Assembly: GCA_022828595.1 (NCBI GenBank) | Contig: JAKGHH010000002.1 | Location: 62,902,383 to 62,966,382 of the forward strand | Reading direction: 5' to 3' | Length of the DNA: 64,000 nucleotides | DNA from: Nelumbo lutea | Lineage: Eukaryota > Streptophyta > Magnoliopsida > Proteales > Nelumbonaceae | Part shown: piece by piece, positions 10,488 through 27,719 of the stretch | Layout of the letters: every line of letters begins with the position of its first letter | Position numbering within the stretch: position 1 is the stretch's first letter | Made by a program: the position numbers and the translations under genes | Notes under the pieces: model-generated | Told to the model about the DNA's origin: nothing | Seen by the model: the letters and a program-made list of their open reading frames with translations, nothing else | Database searches by the model: none

Positions 10488-10823
10488 GTGTTTGGTATCG
10501 TATATGTTTATTAATGCTGTTACATAGGTGCCATCTTAGCAATTTTTTCTCTTTTACTTTTTGCATACGTTGAAAATGTAAAAAGTGAGCTTTGGTTTAT
10601 CTGCATATCAGCCGTCTTGAAAATGTAAAAAGTGAGATTTGGTTTATGTGCATATCAGTCTTTTGGCGCTTCCACAAAAGACCAGTCATTTATTCACTGT
10701 TACACTGAAATAATGCTTAGTGGCACCTATTTGTCATAAATGATTGTAATTATTGTATTTCTCAATTTTACCAACAAATAAAATAGAAACATTTATTCAA
10801 TAAACATAAATGGAGCCAAACAC
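10488..10823. mobile_element. 336-bp MITE with GTGTTTGG ends
   Basis: The left end GTGTTTGGTATCGTATATG and the reverse complement of the right end GTGTTTGGCTCCATTTATG form terminal inverted repeats that continue with GTTTATT. Inner inverted copies of AGGTGCCA lie near 10530 and 10720. A 47-bp unit (TTGAAAATGTAAAAAGTGAG...) is tandemly duplicated at 10570 and 10617. No clear target duplication was found. Confidence 0.6.
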
Positions 10824-12194
10824 ATACATAGTCTTATCATAATTTATGACCCGGCCCATGTCTGCGTGTTATGTGTAGATAGGCTCGGGCCCAGCCCATG
10901 ATTACCGAGCCTTCAGATGTTACTCGGCTGCTTCCGGCTAGAATGATTTTATTCACAGTTGATGCCACAACCTCCTCCCTGCTGATACCGATTACCATGA
11001 GATGTCGACTCATATCTTTAATGCTGCATTCCTCAGAGTTCCTTTGATCCAAGCTTAGTGGCTACATTCAAATGATGCATTTAATTTTTCCTTCTTTCCG
11101 TTCAGGAATCAATCACATTGGACGAGTCGATAGTTCTTTACTTATCTGGTTTTATTTCTGTTGGTTCTCATCATTGTTCGATTGTTCATTTTGTTACTTC
11201 AATTGTTTGATTGCCCATTCACTATGCAAACTGTTCGGTGAGTTTGTCACTGCCAATTAAATAAATGCTGTGCTCTACCAGCAGCAGTGCCTAGCTTTTG
11301 TTGGGTTTTCTCCTCTTGAAATTACTCTTGTTTTTATTAACCTGTGAAAATACTGGCCAAATGAAAGATAAGCATTTGACAGCCAACATATGCATTCCAT
11401 CTGCTCGAGAAAATTACTACTTGTATCTTGGGCAGCAAAACCTTGTGCCTTCTCACTTCTAACTTCTTTTCAATGATCTACTGTACAAATTCTTACCACG
11501 GCAAACTGCGTAGCATAAAATCTTTTTTTGGTATTGTTATATTATACGTTCTCGTGTAATCATCTATTGTATTAGTTCGATATCTACATGTTTTCCTAAA
11601 TCTTCTTTTGCATGGTGTACTCAACCACAATGCTAAGGTTCTCATTATAGAACACCTTCTTACAATATGAACTCCACTACATGCAATCTTTTCTTCATTT
11701 AACTTCTTACAATAGGAATTACTGAACTAATGGACGTTTCCTGTTTCTTTTTTTCTTAAAACTTGCTATTACAGGGCTATCTTGTTTCTAATCAGTACAA
11801 TTTCCTGCAACCAAATGCAATATTTCATGGAAAGTCTTCCTTATACACGCAACATTATTGGGCATTAAAGTGTAACAATACCCTCCACAGACATAGATGC
11901 ACTTCATAGAGTTCTGTTTAAGATTGATTGTTTTATCATACAACTTTTTTTATGAAACACATGTTTTCTTGCAACTATTTCATTGACTTCTTTATAAACA
12001 AGTAGTTTAACTTCAGCTTGTTCTTTATTCCATTTTCCACTACTACCTAACTAAGCAAATGTTATTCCACCATACTGTGTTAACATCTTGTAAATTTATA
12101 TAAGAATAAGGTCACCTAAATTCTAGAAAAAGAGAAAAGATGATATATTCTTTAGATTGTTCTATATCAAGGTGCAGAAGCAACAAACGGTTAG
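10824..12194. other. Unassigned non-coding stretch
   Basis: The first 230 bases (10840-11070) are distinctly richer in GC, with the words GGCCCATG and GGGCCCAGCC, and hold an open frame on the minus strand (11052-10837, 71 codons) that resembles nothing I know. The remainder is AT-rich with no open frames of note. It may be an old promoter or gene fragment, but nothing supports a specific call. Confidence 0.3.
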
Positions 12195-12714
12195 TGTTGG
12201 ATATGGCCACCCCATATCACTATAAAACTAGCAGAAGATAATGATGGATCTTCATATTTCTATCATCCTTTTGCATTTTTCATCTTTAGTATTGGAATTA
12301 TCCCTAGAATTCAATATCTTCTTTTTTGTGCATTTTCCTATTTTGGCAAGTGTGCAAAGCTAAATGCTTGAAAGGCTTTGAGTTTGATGAGTTGAATTGT
12401 TTGGGAGTTCTGTCCTTTTCTTCCCTCCCTTTTCTTTGTGTGGTAAATTCAGAAAAAGTGTTAGTAAAGTGAAATTTAAAAAAAAAAAGCAAAGAAGAGA
12501 AGTTGAGGAGTTGAGAAGAGCTAGAAGAGAGGGAGAGAAGAACGGGAAGACCAACAAGGTTAAGTCAAACATCCTCTCCTCATTGTTGACCCAGTATGTA
12601 TTGTCATTCATTAACGGTCTAAATTACAACAATGCCCCTAGATAAGTACAACAAATATAAAAGAAAATAACAGCTACAAAAAGACAAGTATGCCTTTGTC
12701 GACTAATTCTAACA
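12195..12714 (-). repeat. 3' LTR of a Ty1/copia relic
   Basis: On the minus strand the purine tract TTGAGGGGGAG (plus 12715-12725) is followed at 12714 by TGTTAGAATTAGTC, the classic copia internal/LTR junction. The other end is placed at 12195, where the plus strand begins TGTTGGATATGG, giving an LTR ending CCATATCCAACA. The right edge is secure, the left edge is inferred. It includes a purine-rich stretch near 12480-12550. Confidence 0.6.
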
Positions 12715-14110
12715 CTCCCCCTCAAGTTGTAGCACATATATATCAATGTCATAAAGTTCTAGTTTATTACAAATATAATTCATCCTTGAATGGCCCAAAC
12801 TTTTAGTAAAAATATCATCTACTTGGTCTTCTGACGTAATACAAGGAGTAACAATATCTCCACTTTCCACTTTCTCTCTCACAAAATGACAACCAACTTC
12901 AATATGTTTAGCTCTTTCATGAAATAATAAGTTGGAGGCAATATGTGTTGTGACTTGGTTGTCACAAATTAATGGGTTAATTGATTGTAACATTCATCTC
13001 TGAAGAAGATGCTTCAACCAAACTAACTCATAGGTAGCATGGGCCTTGCCTTGTATTCAGCTTTAGCACTACTCCTAACTACCACTCTTGCTTCTTGTTC
13101 TTCCAAGTGACAAGGTTCCTAAACAAAAAAGTTTAATAACTTGTAGTAGACTTCCTGTCCATTAGAGGCCCTACTCAATATGCATCTGAATACCCTTCTA
13201 GGGACAAGTCTCCCTCTTTCTTATACAACAATTCACAACCATGAGCACTCTTTAGATACTTCAACACCCACATAACACCATCTCAATGAGTAGTTGTAGG
13301 ATTCTACATGAATTAACTTAGGACTCCAAAACTAAACAAGATGACAGGCCTAGTAATAATAAGACAGATTAGCTTGCCCGCTAGTCTCCGTTTTCTTGCA
13401 AGGTCTTCTAATGGCTTCCCCTAATTATCAATCATTTTCATATTGGAATCCATAAGTTTCCATTAGCTTGGATCTCCACAACCCCATTTCATCTAACATG
13501 TCTAAAACATATTTTCGTTGAGACAAAGAGATTCTCCACCTTGATCAAGCCACCTCAATTCCCAAAAAGTACTTCAAGGTTCCCAAATTCCCTAGTTTGA
13601 AAATGTTGTTATAGGAATTGTTTCAACTTACTAATTCCATGTGCTTCACTACCACTAAGAACAATAGCATCAGCATAAACTACCAAGATGATTTTCCTGG
13701 GTGAAGAATCCTACTAAAGACATAATGATCAACATTACATTATTTCAAACCAAAATCTTGCACCACACTACTAAAGAGACCAAACCATGCTCACCTCCTC
13801 TTGAAGATCACCATGGAAAAAAACATTTTTGTATCAAACTAAAGCAAGGACCAACTAAAATGGGTGGCTAAGGAGATGAGTACCCATATAAAGCCTATTT
13901 TAGCCAATGGTGAGAAAATCTTTGAATATTCCACACCATAAGTTTATGTATATCCTTTAGTAATAATTTGAGATGAAAGATAAGGAAAAAACCAAACACA
14001 ATAGATAAGCAACATACCCAACAAGCTATCTACTTCCCAGGAGGTAAGGAAGTAAGATCCCAAGTATTGTTGGATTCAAGAGCATGAAATTCTTCATTCA
14101 CTACCTTCTT
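12709..14110 (-). pseudogene. Ty1/copia polyprotein 3' part (RT and RNase H relic)
   Basis: The clearest part is 12993-12709, the C-terminus of copia RNase H: NPLICDNQVTTHIASN, HERAKHIEVGCHFVREKV, DQVDDIFTKSLGHSRMNYICNKL. Upstream on the minus strand come degraded frames with GKPLEDLARKRRLAGKLI-like text (about 13330-13420) and a disrupted active-site box near 13670-13690. Decay increases toward 14110 and no 5' half is visible. Copia pol would make cDNA from the element RNA. Confidence 0.7.
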
Positions 14111-14289
14111 TCAATCAAAAGATGAAAGGGCTTCCTATACAAAACATGATAGATAAATAAATAAGCAAAGAACCAAACCAGTCATCCGATTAACTGAGTA
14201 GTTTTAGTTTGGTTTTGGTTTTTGGTTCTAAGAAAACAAAAACTAAAAGACAGTTCAATTTGGAAAAAGAGCCCACAATTCAATTAACC

Positions 14290-15126
14290 CCTAGTAGACA
14301 TGATAATTAGGCCTATATCCTATTGTAATAAAATGGGTCTATTGGCAACATCACTAACTCCTACATAATGGAGAATGTATTAGAGTAAACCCTAACCAGC
14401 ATCCCACTTACATGAGATTAGCTAGCAAGTGGGTTAAGATGGCAACCCTAATTCTAGGCTATAAGTAGTGGTGCCTAGGAAGGTCTCCATTTTCAATCTC
14501 ACCTATAAACTTAGAGAGCTCTTTTTAATCTTACCAACACTTGTGAATTGCAATCAACAATACTTACAACTCTACTCTAACTCCACTTCAAGAGAAAAGA
14601 AAGAAAATTAATTTATTGTCTCATCTACTTCACAGCCCAATTGAATAAAGTAGTGATGAACCAATGCCCCATCCTTTAATAAAGGAGTATTTAATGTAAA
14701 TTTAAAAAACAATAAGTTTAATAAAGATAATAAATTTTATGAAAATAATGCAGGTCCAAATAAGTTAATTCACTCATTTTCCTAATCTATGATTTTCTCC
14801 TTTTTCAGAAGGAGGATTATAGTGTATTTACCAAATAAATGATATCGGACTTTTCTCCTTATTCTAACCAAAAAAGGAGATAAGTCCTTAAACAAGGAAT
14901 GCCAAACACAACCATAAACAAAGAAATGTTCTCGATTTGCATGGCAATTGGCAACCTCTAGAGTTAATATGGGCATTCATAAGCCTAGGGCACAAGTCTA
15001 AGTAGACATTAAGGGTGTTCATAAAAAATGAATGCAATCAACAATACTTACAAGTCTATTCTAATTCCACTTCAAATTCAAGAGAGAAAAGAAAGAGAAA
15101 TAATTCTCAGTTTCATCTACTTCACA
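14290..15126 (+). repeat. LTR-like fragments with a ~90-bp direct repeat
   Basis: A TATA-like GGCTATAAGTAG near 14456 is followed by a leader that ends TGCAATCAACAATACTTACA...CTACTTCACA at 14549-14634. Almost the same block recurs at 15033-15126. After the second copy comes TTTGGATTCAAGCTC, which resembles a decayed initiator-Met primer-binding site. Together this looks like U5 ends of a plus-strand LTR element, rearranged. No coding region follows. A short hairpin, possibly a MITE, sits at 14822-14910. Confidence 0.4.
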
Positions 15127-15297
15127 TTTGGATTCAAGCTCTCAAAGAAGATTAAGTCATCAAGATAGACACTTTTTTTATAAGCATTCTTCACAATCGA
15201 TCAAATGCAAAGACCAAAGTGGAAAACACAGTATCAATACTTTCAAAAGCATTAGAATCGCACCCATGACTTTCATCTTCACTGTTTTCAAGCATTT

Positions 15298-15400
15298 AAG
15301 TTATGTTTGATTTGAAGGAAAAAGGTAGGGAAACTTATACAAGGTTTGTAAACGCTTTCCTACCTTTCTCTACTTTTTTCCTTTAAACCAAACACAACTT
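15298..15400. mobile_element. 103-bp MITE-like inverted repeat
   Basis: Left end AAGTTATGTTTGATTTGAAG and the reverse complement of the right end AAGTTGTGTTTGGTTTAAAG match, and the pairing continues through GGAAAAAGGTAGGGAAA, leaving a small loop. No secure target duplication. Confidence 0.55.
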
Positions 15401-16020
15401 TATTGCTCATAAAATCAAGAAAACTCAAAAAACATTAGTATCAACAGTCATTTTGTAATAATTTATTTCCATATTTTATGTTAATTCAATAAACGAAATT
15501 TTATGTATTAAGTCATTTTGTATATATTAATACCAAAACTGAATTAACCCCCACCCTTGATTTCGAAAAATAAAATAAAATCGGCAACGAATCCAAAACA
15601 AAACCATGAATCCAAGTCAAAAACTTCAGGTTGAATTAGGTTTGGAGGTTGGAGAATCCACATTGGGTCGGGGTTGGCCTCAACCCGACTTAACCTGCCC
15701 AACTTGCAGCCCTATGAATGGAACTGCCCACATGATAATCCAACAATCTAAATATTTTGGTTCTGTAGAAGTCTAGTCTGGTGGAGTACACTACTAGGTT
15801 GGCCATGTATAAAACTATTTTTCTACTGATGTACTATGGCGTCCTGCGTCCCACGGTCCCAAATCCCAAATCCCCGTCCAGATACAACCGGTCCCCACCA
15901 AATAGCACCGGCTAAACTGGTCGCCCAATGGTCTTGTGCACTTCAGGCGAGATGGGACCCACAGCGGCACGATGGATTCAGGGCCACGCCGCGTAGAACT
16001 AACGAGCGCATTGCTGCCGT
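15401..16020. other. Non-coding DNA leading into the reductase upstream region
   Basis: AT-rich to about 15830, then a sharp change to GC-richer unique sequence. The open frame at 15836-16078 has no recognisable domain and lies just ahead of bZIP-type sites, so I treat it as distal promoter rather than a gene. Confidence 0.35.
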
Positions 16021-16026
16021 TATGGA

Positions 16027-16082
16027 TGACGTCATCATTTTTCTTTCGACAAAAACGAGTCTGGTATGGGAGAGATGACGTG
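16027..16082. promoter_or_regulatory. bZIP-type sites upstream of the reductase gene
   Basis: A perfect palindrome TGACGTCA lies at 16027-16034 and a TGACGTG at 16076-16082, about 1 kb before the start codon. Such sites are bound by plant bZIP (TGA/C-box) factors. Relevance is inferred only from position. Confidence 0.4.
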
Positions 16083-16815
16083 TTTTATCATGACTGACTT
16101 AGTTTTACGAGTAAAACTGTAGACGATATGAACTCGGCTTTATATTGGCTACTCATCTTTTTTCCAGATTAATACACTTGTTGCCGTTACACGTGCTGCT
16201 GAAGTAGAACTTAGGATCCACATCACCTTTTACGTCAAAATGCTTTGCCCGACCCGGATCAGCTGCAACACAGGCCAACGTACGAATCGGGATTTGCTCC
16301 TAAAAATGTAAAACTGGTTATTTGACCAATCACATGTGAACACGCCAGTGTTCCGTACAGTTCATGGGACCCGACCCGTTCCGCCCAAATAAATTGACCT
16401 GTTTTTTCTCTCTTCTCTCCTCTCTCGTCTAGAATCTTCTAAAGTAGATAAACGCTAACGTGGTTCCGGTTTTCCGGTTCATGAGGTCTCTTTTCTCGCT
16501 GGATTGTCAAAATGTGGATTCCTTGCTAATGAGTGTTCACACTATAGTACTAAATCAATTCCTTGCGATGGACCCACACAAGGGGGCTATCTTTATCCAC
16601 CACTCACCAGATTGGTACCAGACGGAACCGATACCATAATAGGTTGGGTAATTTCTTGAACATTTTCCAATCTGACGCAACAAAGCGCTCCCTCATGTCG
16701 GGCCCTTTCTGTAAATCCAAATCCTGTACATCTAGAAACTCCAACCTCGGCTGATCACGATCGGCTTGTGTCTGAGTCAAATGTAAAATCAGAGATGGTT
16801 GACGGCTTGTCGGTT

Positions 16816-16825
16816 GCCACGTGGC
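16816..16825. promoter_or_regulatory. Palindromic G-box (GCCACGTGGC)
   Basis: A ten-base perfect palindrome containing CACGTG and the ABRE core ACGTGGC, about 115 bases before the proximal TATA element. G-boxes of this form are bound by bZIP and bHLH factors in light and ABA responses, which fits a gene of the antioxidant system. Confidence 0.6.
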
Positions 16826-16894
16826 TAAGTCTATGCGAATCGTTGAATTTCAACATTTTCCCAAAATGAACGACGAATAGCCTTCCCCAGAGAG

Positions 16895-16938
16895 GACCAA
16901 TCTTTATATAAAAAATATCTGACCAATCTTTATATAAA
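16895..16938 (+). promoter_or_regulatory. Duplicated CCAAT/TATA core promoter
   Basis: The 18-base string GACCAATCTTTATATAAA occurs at 16895-16912 and again at 16921-16938, each with a CCAAT box and a TATA box (TTATATAAA). The second TATA predicts transcription from about 16960-16970, giving a leader of roughly 70 bases that contains a (CT)n run at 16985-17003. Confidence 0.65.
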
Positions 16939-17037
16939 CTCACACCAACTCATTTGGGGATACTGCGCGAACAGTGAAGAAGCTCGTCTCTCTCTCTCTC
17001 TCTTTTATCTGATCTATAGATTCTTTGGAGTTGATCC

Positions 17038-23323
<6,286 letters not shown>

Positions 23324-24449
23324 GAATCCTCGAATCTAGAGTGCATGCAATATGCTTTATCATCTAGTCTTGGTATTTCTATTCTACTGCGGATTGATTA
23401 TACTGATATATGGATAGAGTTTGGTTTCCAGAATTATCTTCTGATATGAAAAACCTTTAGTTTGTTCCTCAGTGGCTTCGTTAAGCACTGATGCAAAGAA
23501 TTTGGGATGAGATGGATTATCAATCTTTTGTTGTGTGTATTAGTTTCCAGCTTGCATGACTGCATGGCCAAGTTAGCTCAGTATTTGGTGTGGACAGGCA
23601 GGAGCTCGGGCAGAGACCTGAGCCCGAGGTCTGATATTATGCAGACGAAATTCAGGTTCAAATTGTTCATTAATGGGCAATGCATAGTTGATTACCTCCC
23701 TTGGGTTTTAGAATAAAGGGTTGCCTTATTTTGGCCTAAATATATTCCATAGGTGACCTCGGATAATTCAGCTGCTTGGAGAGAGATGGTGTGTCGAGAC
23801 GGGCCATCAATATCTGGCCTCTTTTGAATCATCCCCATGGTCACAATTCACGAGGATGCCTAATCCTTGGGAATCGCATGCGAATAAAGGGGGTTATGTG
23901 GTCACAACTCACAAGGGCCTACCTTTCCCAACCGTTTAACCAAGCACATTTATGTGGAAGGATGGTGCTCAGTTTTCAGAAGTAGACTTAAAAACATACG
24001 CTCAATTTTCAAAAAATTGACTTAAAACATACCCTGAGGATTTAGATATACTTAAAGATATCTTATAGTTGACCCCAATGGACTTAAACATACCTTGAAC
24101 TCTTAAAAATTTAAATTCCTATTTTACCCTTACACTCTTTTGTGTCATTATTTGTTGGAGATATTCCTCTTCTTCTTTCAATGAGGAAACAGGGAGAGAG
24201 AATGGGAGAACAGATGGAAGGAGAAAGTTGTTTGAATTTAGTACAATTAAAATTGTAATGGTGGGTTCTTCTTGCCGTTGAGGCATTCAACTGTTAAGAG
24301 GGAATCCCCTACGATGATTATACAGTTGTAGACTTGTAATCTTACTTCAACCACTTCATTAGCCGCCTGCACTTCCACAACTGAGATTATGCACTACTTA
24401 TCTTCTTTCTGATGATGTTGCCTTTGTAGTCCCTCGCTACCTAACCATT
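23324..24449. other. 3' flank of the reductase gene
   Basis: No gene is visible. The 3' untranslated region presumably lies in the first few hundred bases; a possible poly(A) signal AATAAA is at 23712-23717, with no better candidate earlier. After 23950 the sequence is AT-rich and repetitive. Confidence 0.35.
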
Positions 24450-24693
24450 TAGGGGTGTTCATGATTAGGTTAATAGAACTGTGGGCTTTTTTATAAAATC
24501 AAACCAGTACCATCAGTTTTTTGTAATTCTTCAAATACCGGTAAACCAATAGATAATTATATATTTCTTTATTTATATGCATGTGCATATGCATATATTT
24601 TATATATAATATATGATATATATATTAAATATATATACCAGTCAGTTAACAACATTTTTTTGTTCAATTTGGTTTTTTTTATGAGCATCCCTA
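24450..24693. mobile_element. 244-bp hAT-type MITE
   Basis: The ends TAGGGGTGTTCAT and, reverse-complemented, TAGGGATGCTCAT form hAT-like terminal inverted repeats. The flanks TAACCATT and CAACCAAT match at six of eight bases, as expected of an old 8-bp target duplication. The interior is AT-rich with a long TATA alternation. The same right-end type occurs at 30560 and 34707. Confidence 0.7.
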
Positions 24694-24849
24694 CAACCAA
24701 TCGCTGCACTATCGTCCCCTTCACAAGAACGATCGAAATTTAATTTGATTTAGTTTATGTTTGGGAAGACCCATACGCGGTTTAGAGTTTTGTTGCTTGC
24801 TTGGGTCAACAGTGTCACACTAGGGGTTATTGCATCTGAGTATTCATCA

Positions 24850-25330
24850 AGCTCTACTGCAGCTCAATTAGCGTGGCTAGGTTCATAGATATGTTTTCAA
24901 ATATTGCTTTGCTTCTATGGGTCCATAAATTCCAAATAAAGAAAGCTACCTTTACTCCAAGAGCTTTAGCATTTAATAGATTCTTGATTCTATTGAAGCA
25001 ACTTAATACTTTCACCTTCCGAAAGTCCAAAAGGGATCAGTCAACAAAAGGCCAAACCTGCTTCACCAAAGGACAATAAAGGAATAAACGGTCTGTGTCC
25101 TGGACATGTTGATGACCGCATAAGGCACAATGGGGGTCTATCTCCCATCCTCTCATATAATCTTGATTTCTTTAGGACTATCCCTTCTTCCTTGGTCAAG
25201 GCACAATGGGGGTCTTTCACGCTTCCTCTCATAAAACCTTGTTCATATCCTGTAGGGTGTTCATCTTCTACCCTTTTAATCCATCTTTTATTCTATCCAA
25301 GATACGCCTTAGGTTTGATTTATTGATCTT
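24850..25330 (-). mobile_element. L1-type LINE relic (zf-RVT region)
   Basis: The minus strand encodes a zinc-binding C-terminal domain of plant L1 ORF2: PHCALCGHQHVQDTDRLFLY, CPLVKQVWPFV, then VKVAFFIWNLWTHRSKAIFE. The Cys-Cys-His-Cys pattern is preserved. Frameshifts and stops are present and there is no catalytic part. A ~75-bp imperfect duplication (GCACAATGGGGGTCT at 25126 and 25201) lies inside. Confidence 0.7.
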
Positions 25331-25912
25331 TATCAGCTATACTCTTGGCACTAAGAGCCCCTAAACATTTTTCTTTTTGCATTTGGGATCGGAATGCCAA
25401 GAGCCATCAATTTCTAATGTCTGTTGGAATGTTCTTTGAGATTTGAAGTAAATGACTTTTTCACCCAAAGCCATTTCATATTGATTTAAACCAGAATTTA
25501 AATGCAACTGTTGAGGCTCTGTAAATCATAAAGTCGTCAGAAAATTGAGGTATAGGGAATTCTGGGGTTCTTTAATTTCAGACGTAAATTCAACTGACCA
25601 AAACAAAACCTATGACAAAGTCGAATAAAACGCAGCGACAAATGAATTACATATGTATCTGCAATACCACCCTTTCCAACAGGACACATCACTGAATATG
25701 TAGTAAATGGATTCAAATAATACTGGATATTGATTATTAATAATCCGGCTATGTTTGTGACTCCCTCTTATCTCTTTTCTACTTGAAGAGAAAAATAACA
25801 ATAAGCTGAAAAGTCTCCACAAAATCAAGAAGCACATCATCTTTGCAGACCAAAAACCTTAGCACTAAATGAGAAGAAAAAGTTTAGTACAAGAGAGTAG
25901 CTGCCTAGTCCA
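25331..25912. other. Non-coding spacer between LINE relic and P2 gene
   Basis: AT-rich, no gene. It includes the downstream flank of the P2 gene, whose coding region ends at 25913 on the minus strand. Confidence 0.4.
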
Positions 25913-27487
25913 TTAGTCGAAGAGACTGAAGCCCATGTCCTGCCACGAGCAACAAAAGAAAAGGTCAGTCATTAAATTCTAGGAAAAAAATTTAGTCACA
26001 ATAGAGAAAATAATAAATTGGAAAGCCAAATGAGAAAATCCCTATAAAAAAGCTTAGGTTCATCCAAAAAGAGGAAAAACTCCACCTCGTCAGACTCTTC
26101 CTTTTCCTCCACTTTCTCCTCTTTCTTTGGTTCAGCTGCAGCAGGAGCGGCAGCAGCAGCTCCACCACCACCAGCAGCTACAGCAATGGCAGCACCACCA
26201 CCAGAAGGAACCGACGCCAATTTCTCCCTCCCAGATGCAATAAGCTCTGTAATATCCTTACCCTTGACTTCAGACAAGAGGAGTTCAATCCTATCATCAT
26301 CAGCTTCAGCCCCCACTGCAAAATTAGACAATTTCCTCAATAAATTTTTTTAGTGTAAAATCATGTTGAAAAATGCTCAGAAACCAGTCTCAGAATTTCC
26401 AAGTCACAACTCATAGAAGCCATCTAAGAAAGATTTGATAAACTAAATACACATAAATATAGGTTGTATCTAAGGGTGACATTTTATGACCCAGCCTATT
26501 CACAGGTCAGAAATGAGTTGAATCAAATAACAGGTCAATTTAAAAGGGTTGGGAACTTGGGATTGGGTAAAGAGTACCCATGAACTGTAAATGAGAGGGA
26601 TTGCATCAATTGCTCACTTCCCGACATATGCTAAATGGGTCTTTGGCCAGGTGTTGGTAGGGTTGGATCACGCTCACTTAGGTTGCCTGATTAAATGGGC
26701 ATATTGTAGCTCAACTCACACCAAATCTACCCAATCCAGGGAATATCAACTAAGAAAACCTAACATCTGAATTGTTCCCTTTTTTGACATCCACATGTAA
26801 CAAAGAAAAAGTTGATAGAAAAAAAAATGTCGGGCAATACCCTCGCTCTGCTAGCAATATCAGAACAGCAAAGCGGCCATGGAAGCCCAATTGGTAATAT
26901 GCGCCTATCGCACTCATAGTGCGCCACGATTTGTTGAAACCTCTCCCGTGGAATACCACGCTACCCCATCTCTCAAGGGGGAAGCGCTCGGCCTAAGGCG
27001 CCCCATCTCTCTCAAGACTGAACTGAGCCTTCTCCCAATACCATACACTCGTCCAGAGTCATGGATCAACATTCCGTGACACCAAAGTTGGTAACTAACC
27101 AATAAACTCTTTATAGTATATAGGCTACAATACCATCCAAAACGTCAGGATGACGAGACGCAGAGGATTAATTGTCTTTACTGTATGGTAACACAATGAC
27201 CAAAAATGTAATACACGGGCCGAAACGCAAACAAAGAAATCCCTGGAATGGAGAAATATGTAACAATGTTGAACTCAAACGAACATAACCCACAAATTCC
27301 GAAAAGCAAAGAACACATGGAAAGAAACAATCTTTCAGGCCTTACAATCAACCAACACACGAATAGAAAAAAAACGACAGCGAAAAATAAACAGAGTACC
27401 TGATCCGAGTATGTCCTTCAAGTCATCGGCGGAAGGGCTGGCGTTCCCTCCCAGAACAGCCAGCAAATACGCAGCGATGACCTTCAT
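25913..27487 (-). CDS. RPP2: 60S acidic ribosomal protein P2, 3 exons
   Basis: P2 pairs with P1 on the lateral stalk of the 60S subunit and recruits translational GTPases through its C-terminal tail. Exons on the minus strand: 27487-27400, 26315-26086, 25939-25913; introns of 1084 and 146 bases are GT-AG with agreeing phases. The product has 114 residues, the normal size. The N-terminus [20 protein letters not shown] is of P2 type and forms the dimerisation domain, followed by [16 protein letters not shown], an Ala/Gly-rich hinge, a Lys/Glu-rich acidic segment ([12 protein letters not shown]) and the conserved tail DMGFSLFD. That tail is encoded entirely by the last 27-base exon; reading through the second intron gives a false C-terminus. 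The gene is convergent with the reductase gene and appears intact. Confidence 0.96.
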
Positions 27488-27643
27488 TTCTGCTCAACAA
27501 GATTGAAAGCAATTCGTTAGTGCAACTTGAGAGAGAGAGGGGGGGAGGGAGGGAGTGAGAATGACAATGAGAGATTACTAGGAAGTTTAGATTTGCAGAT
27601 TACACAAGCTCGGCTGTGCAGAAGGGGGGCTTCGAGGATGTTT

Positions 27644-27710
27644 TAGGGTTTTCTTGAATAAGCAAGCCTGAGGGGTCCGGGTTTTTCTTTATATCTAGAT
27701 TCTAGGGTTT
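27644..27710 (-). promoter_or_regulatory. Telo-boxes and TATA region of the P2 gene
   Basis: On the minus strand two AAACCCTA motifs (plus 27644-27651 and 27703-27710) flank a TATA-like GATATAAAG (about 27687-27695), 160-220 bases before the start codon. Telo-boxes are characteristic of plant genes for ribosomal proteins and other translation components. A (GA)n/(CT)n stretch near 27530-27560 lies in the presumed leader. Confidence 0.6.
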
Positions 27711-27719
27711 TGTTCGTGG

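Noticed and set aside
15836..16078. GC-rich 80-codon open frame ahead of the reductase gene as a possible small gene
   Set aside because: No domain, atypical composition for a protein, and it overlaps regulatory-type sites; better read as promoter DNA.
25996..26340. Longer alternative C-terminus of the P2 protein (reading through intron 2)
   Set aside because: It lacks the conserved DMGFSLFD tail, which is found in frame in a downstream exon with proper splice sites.
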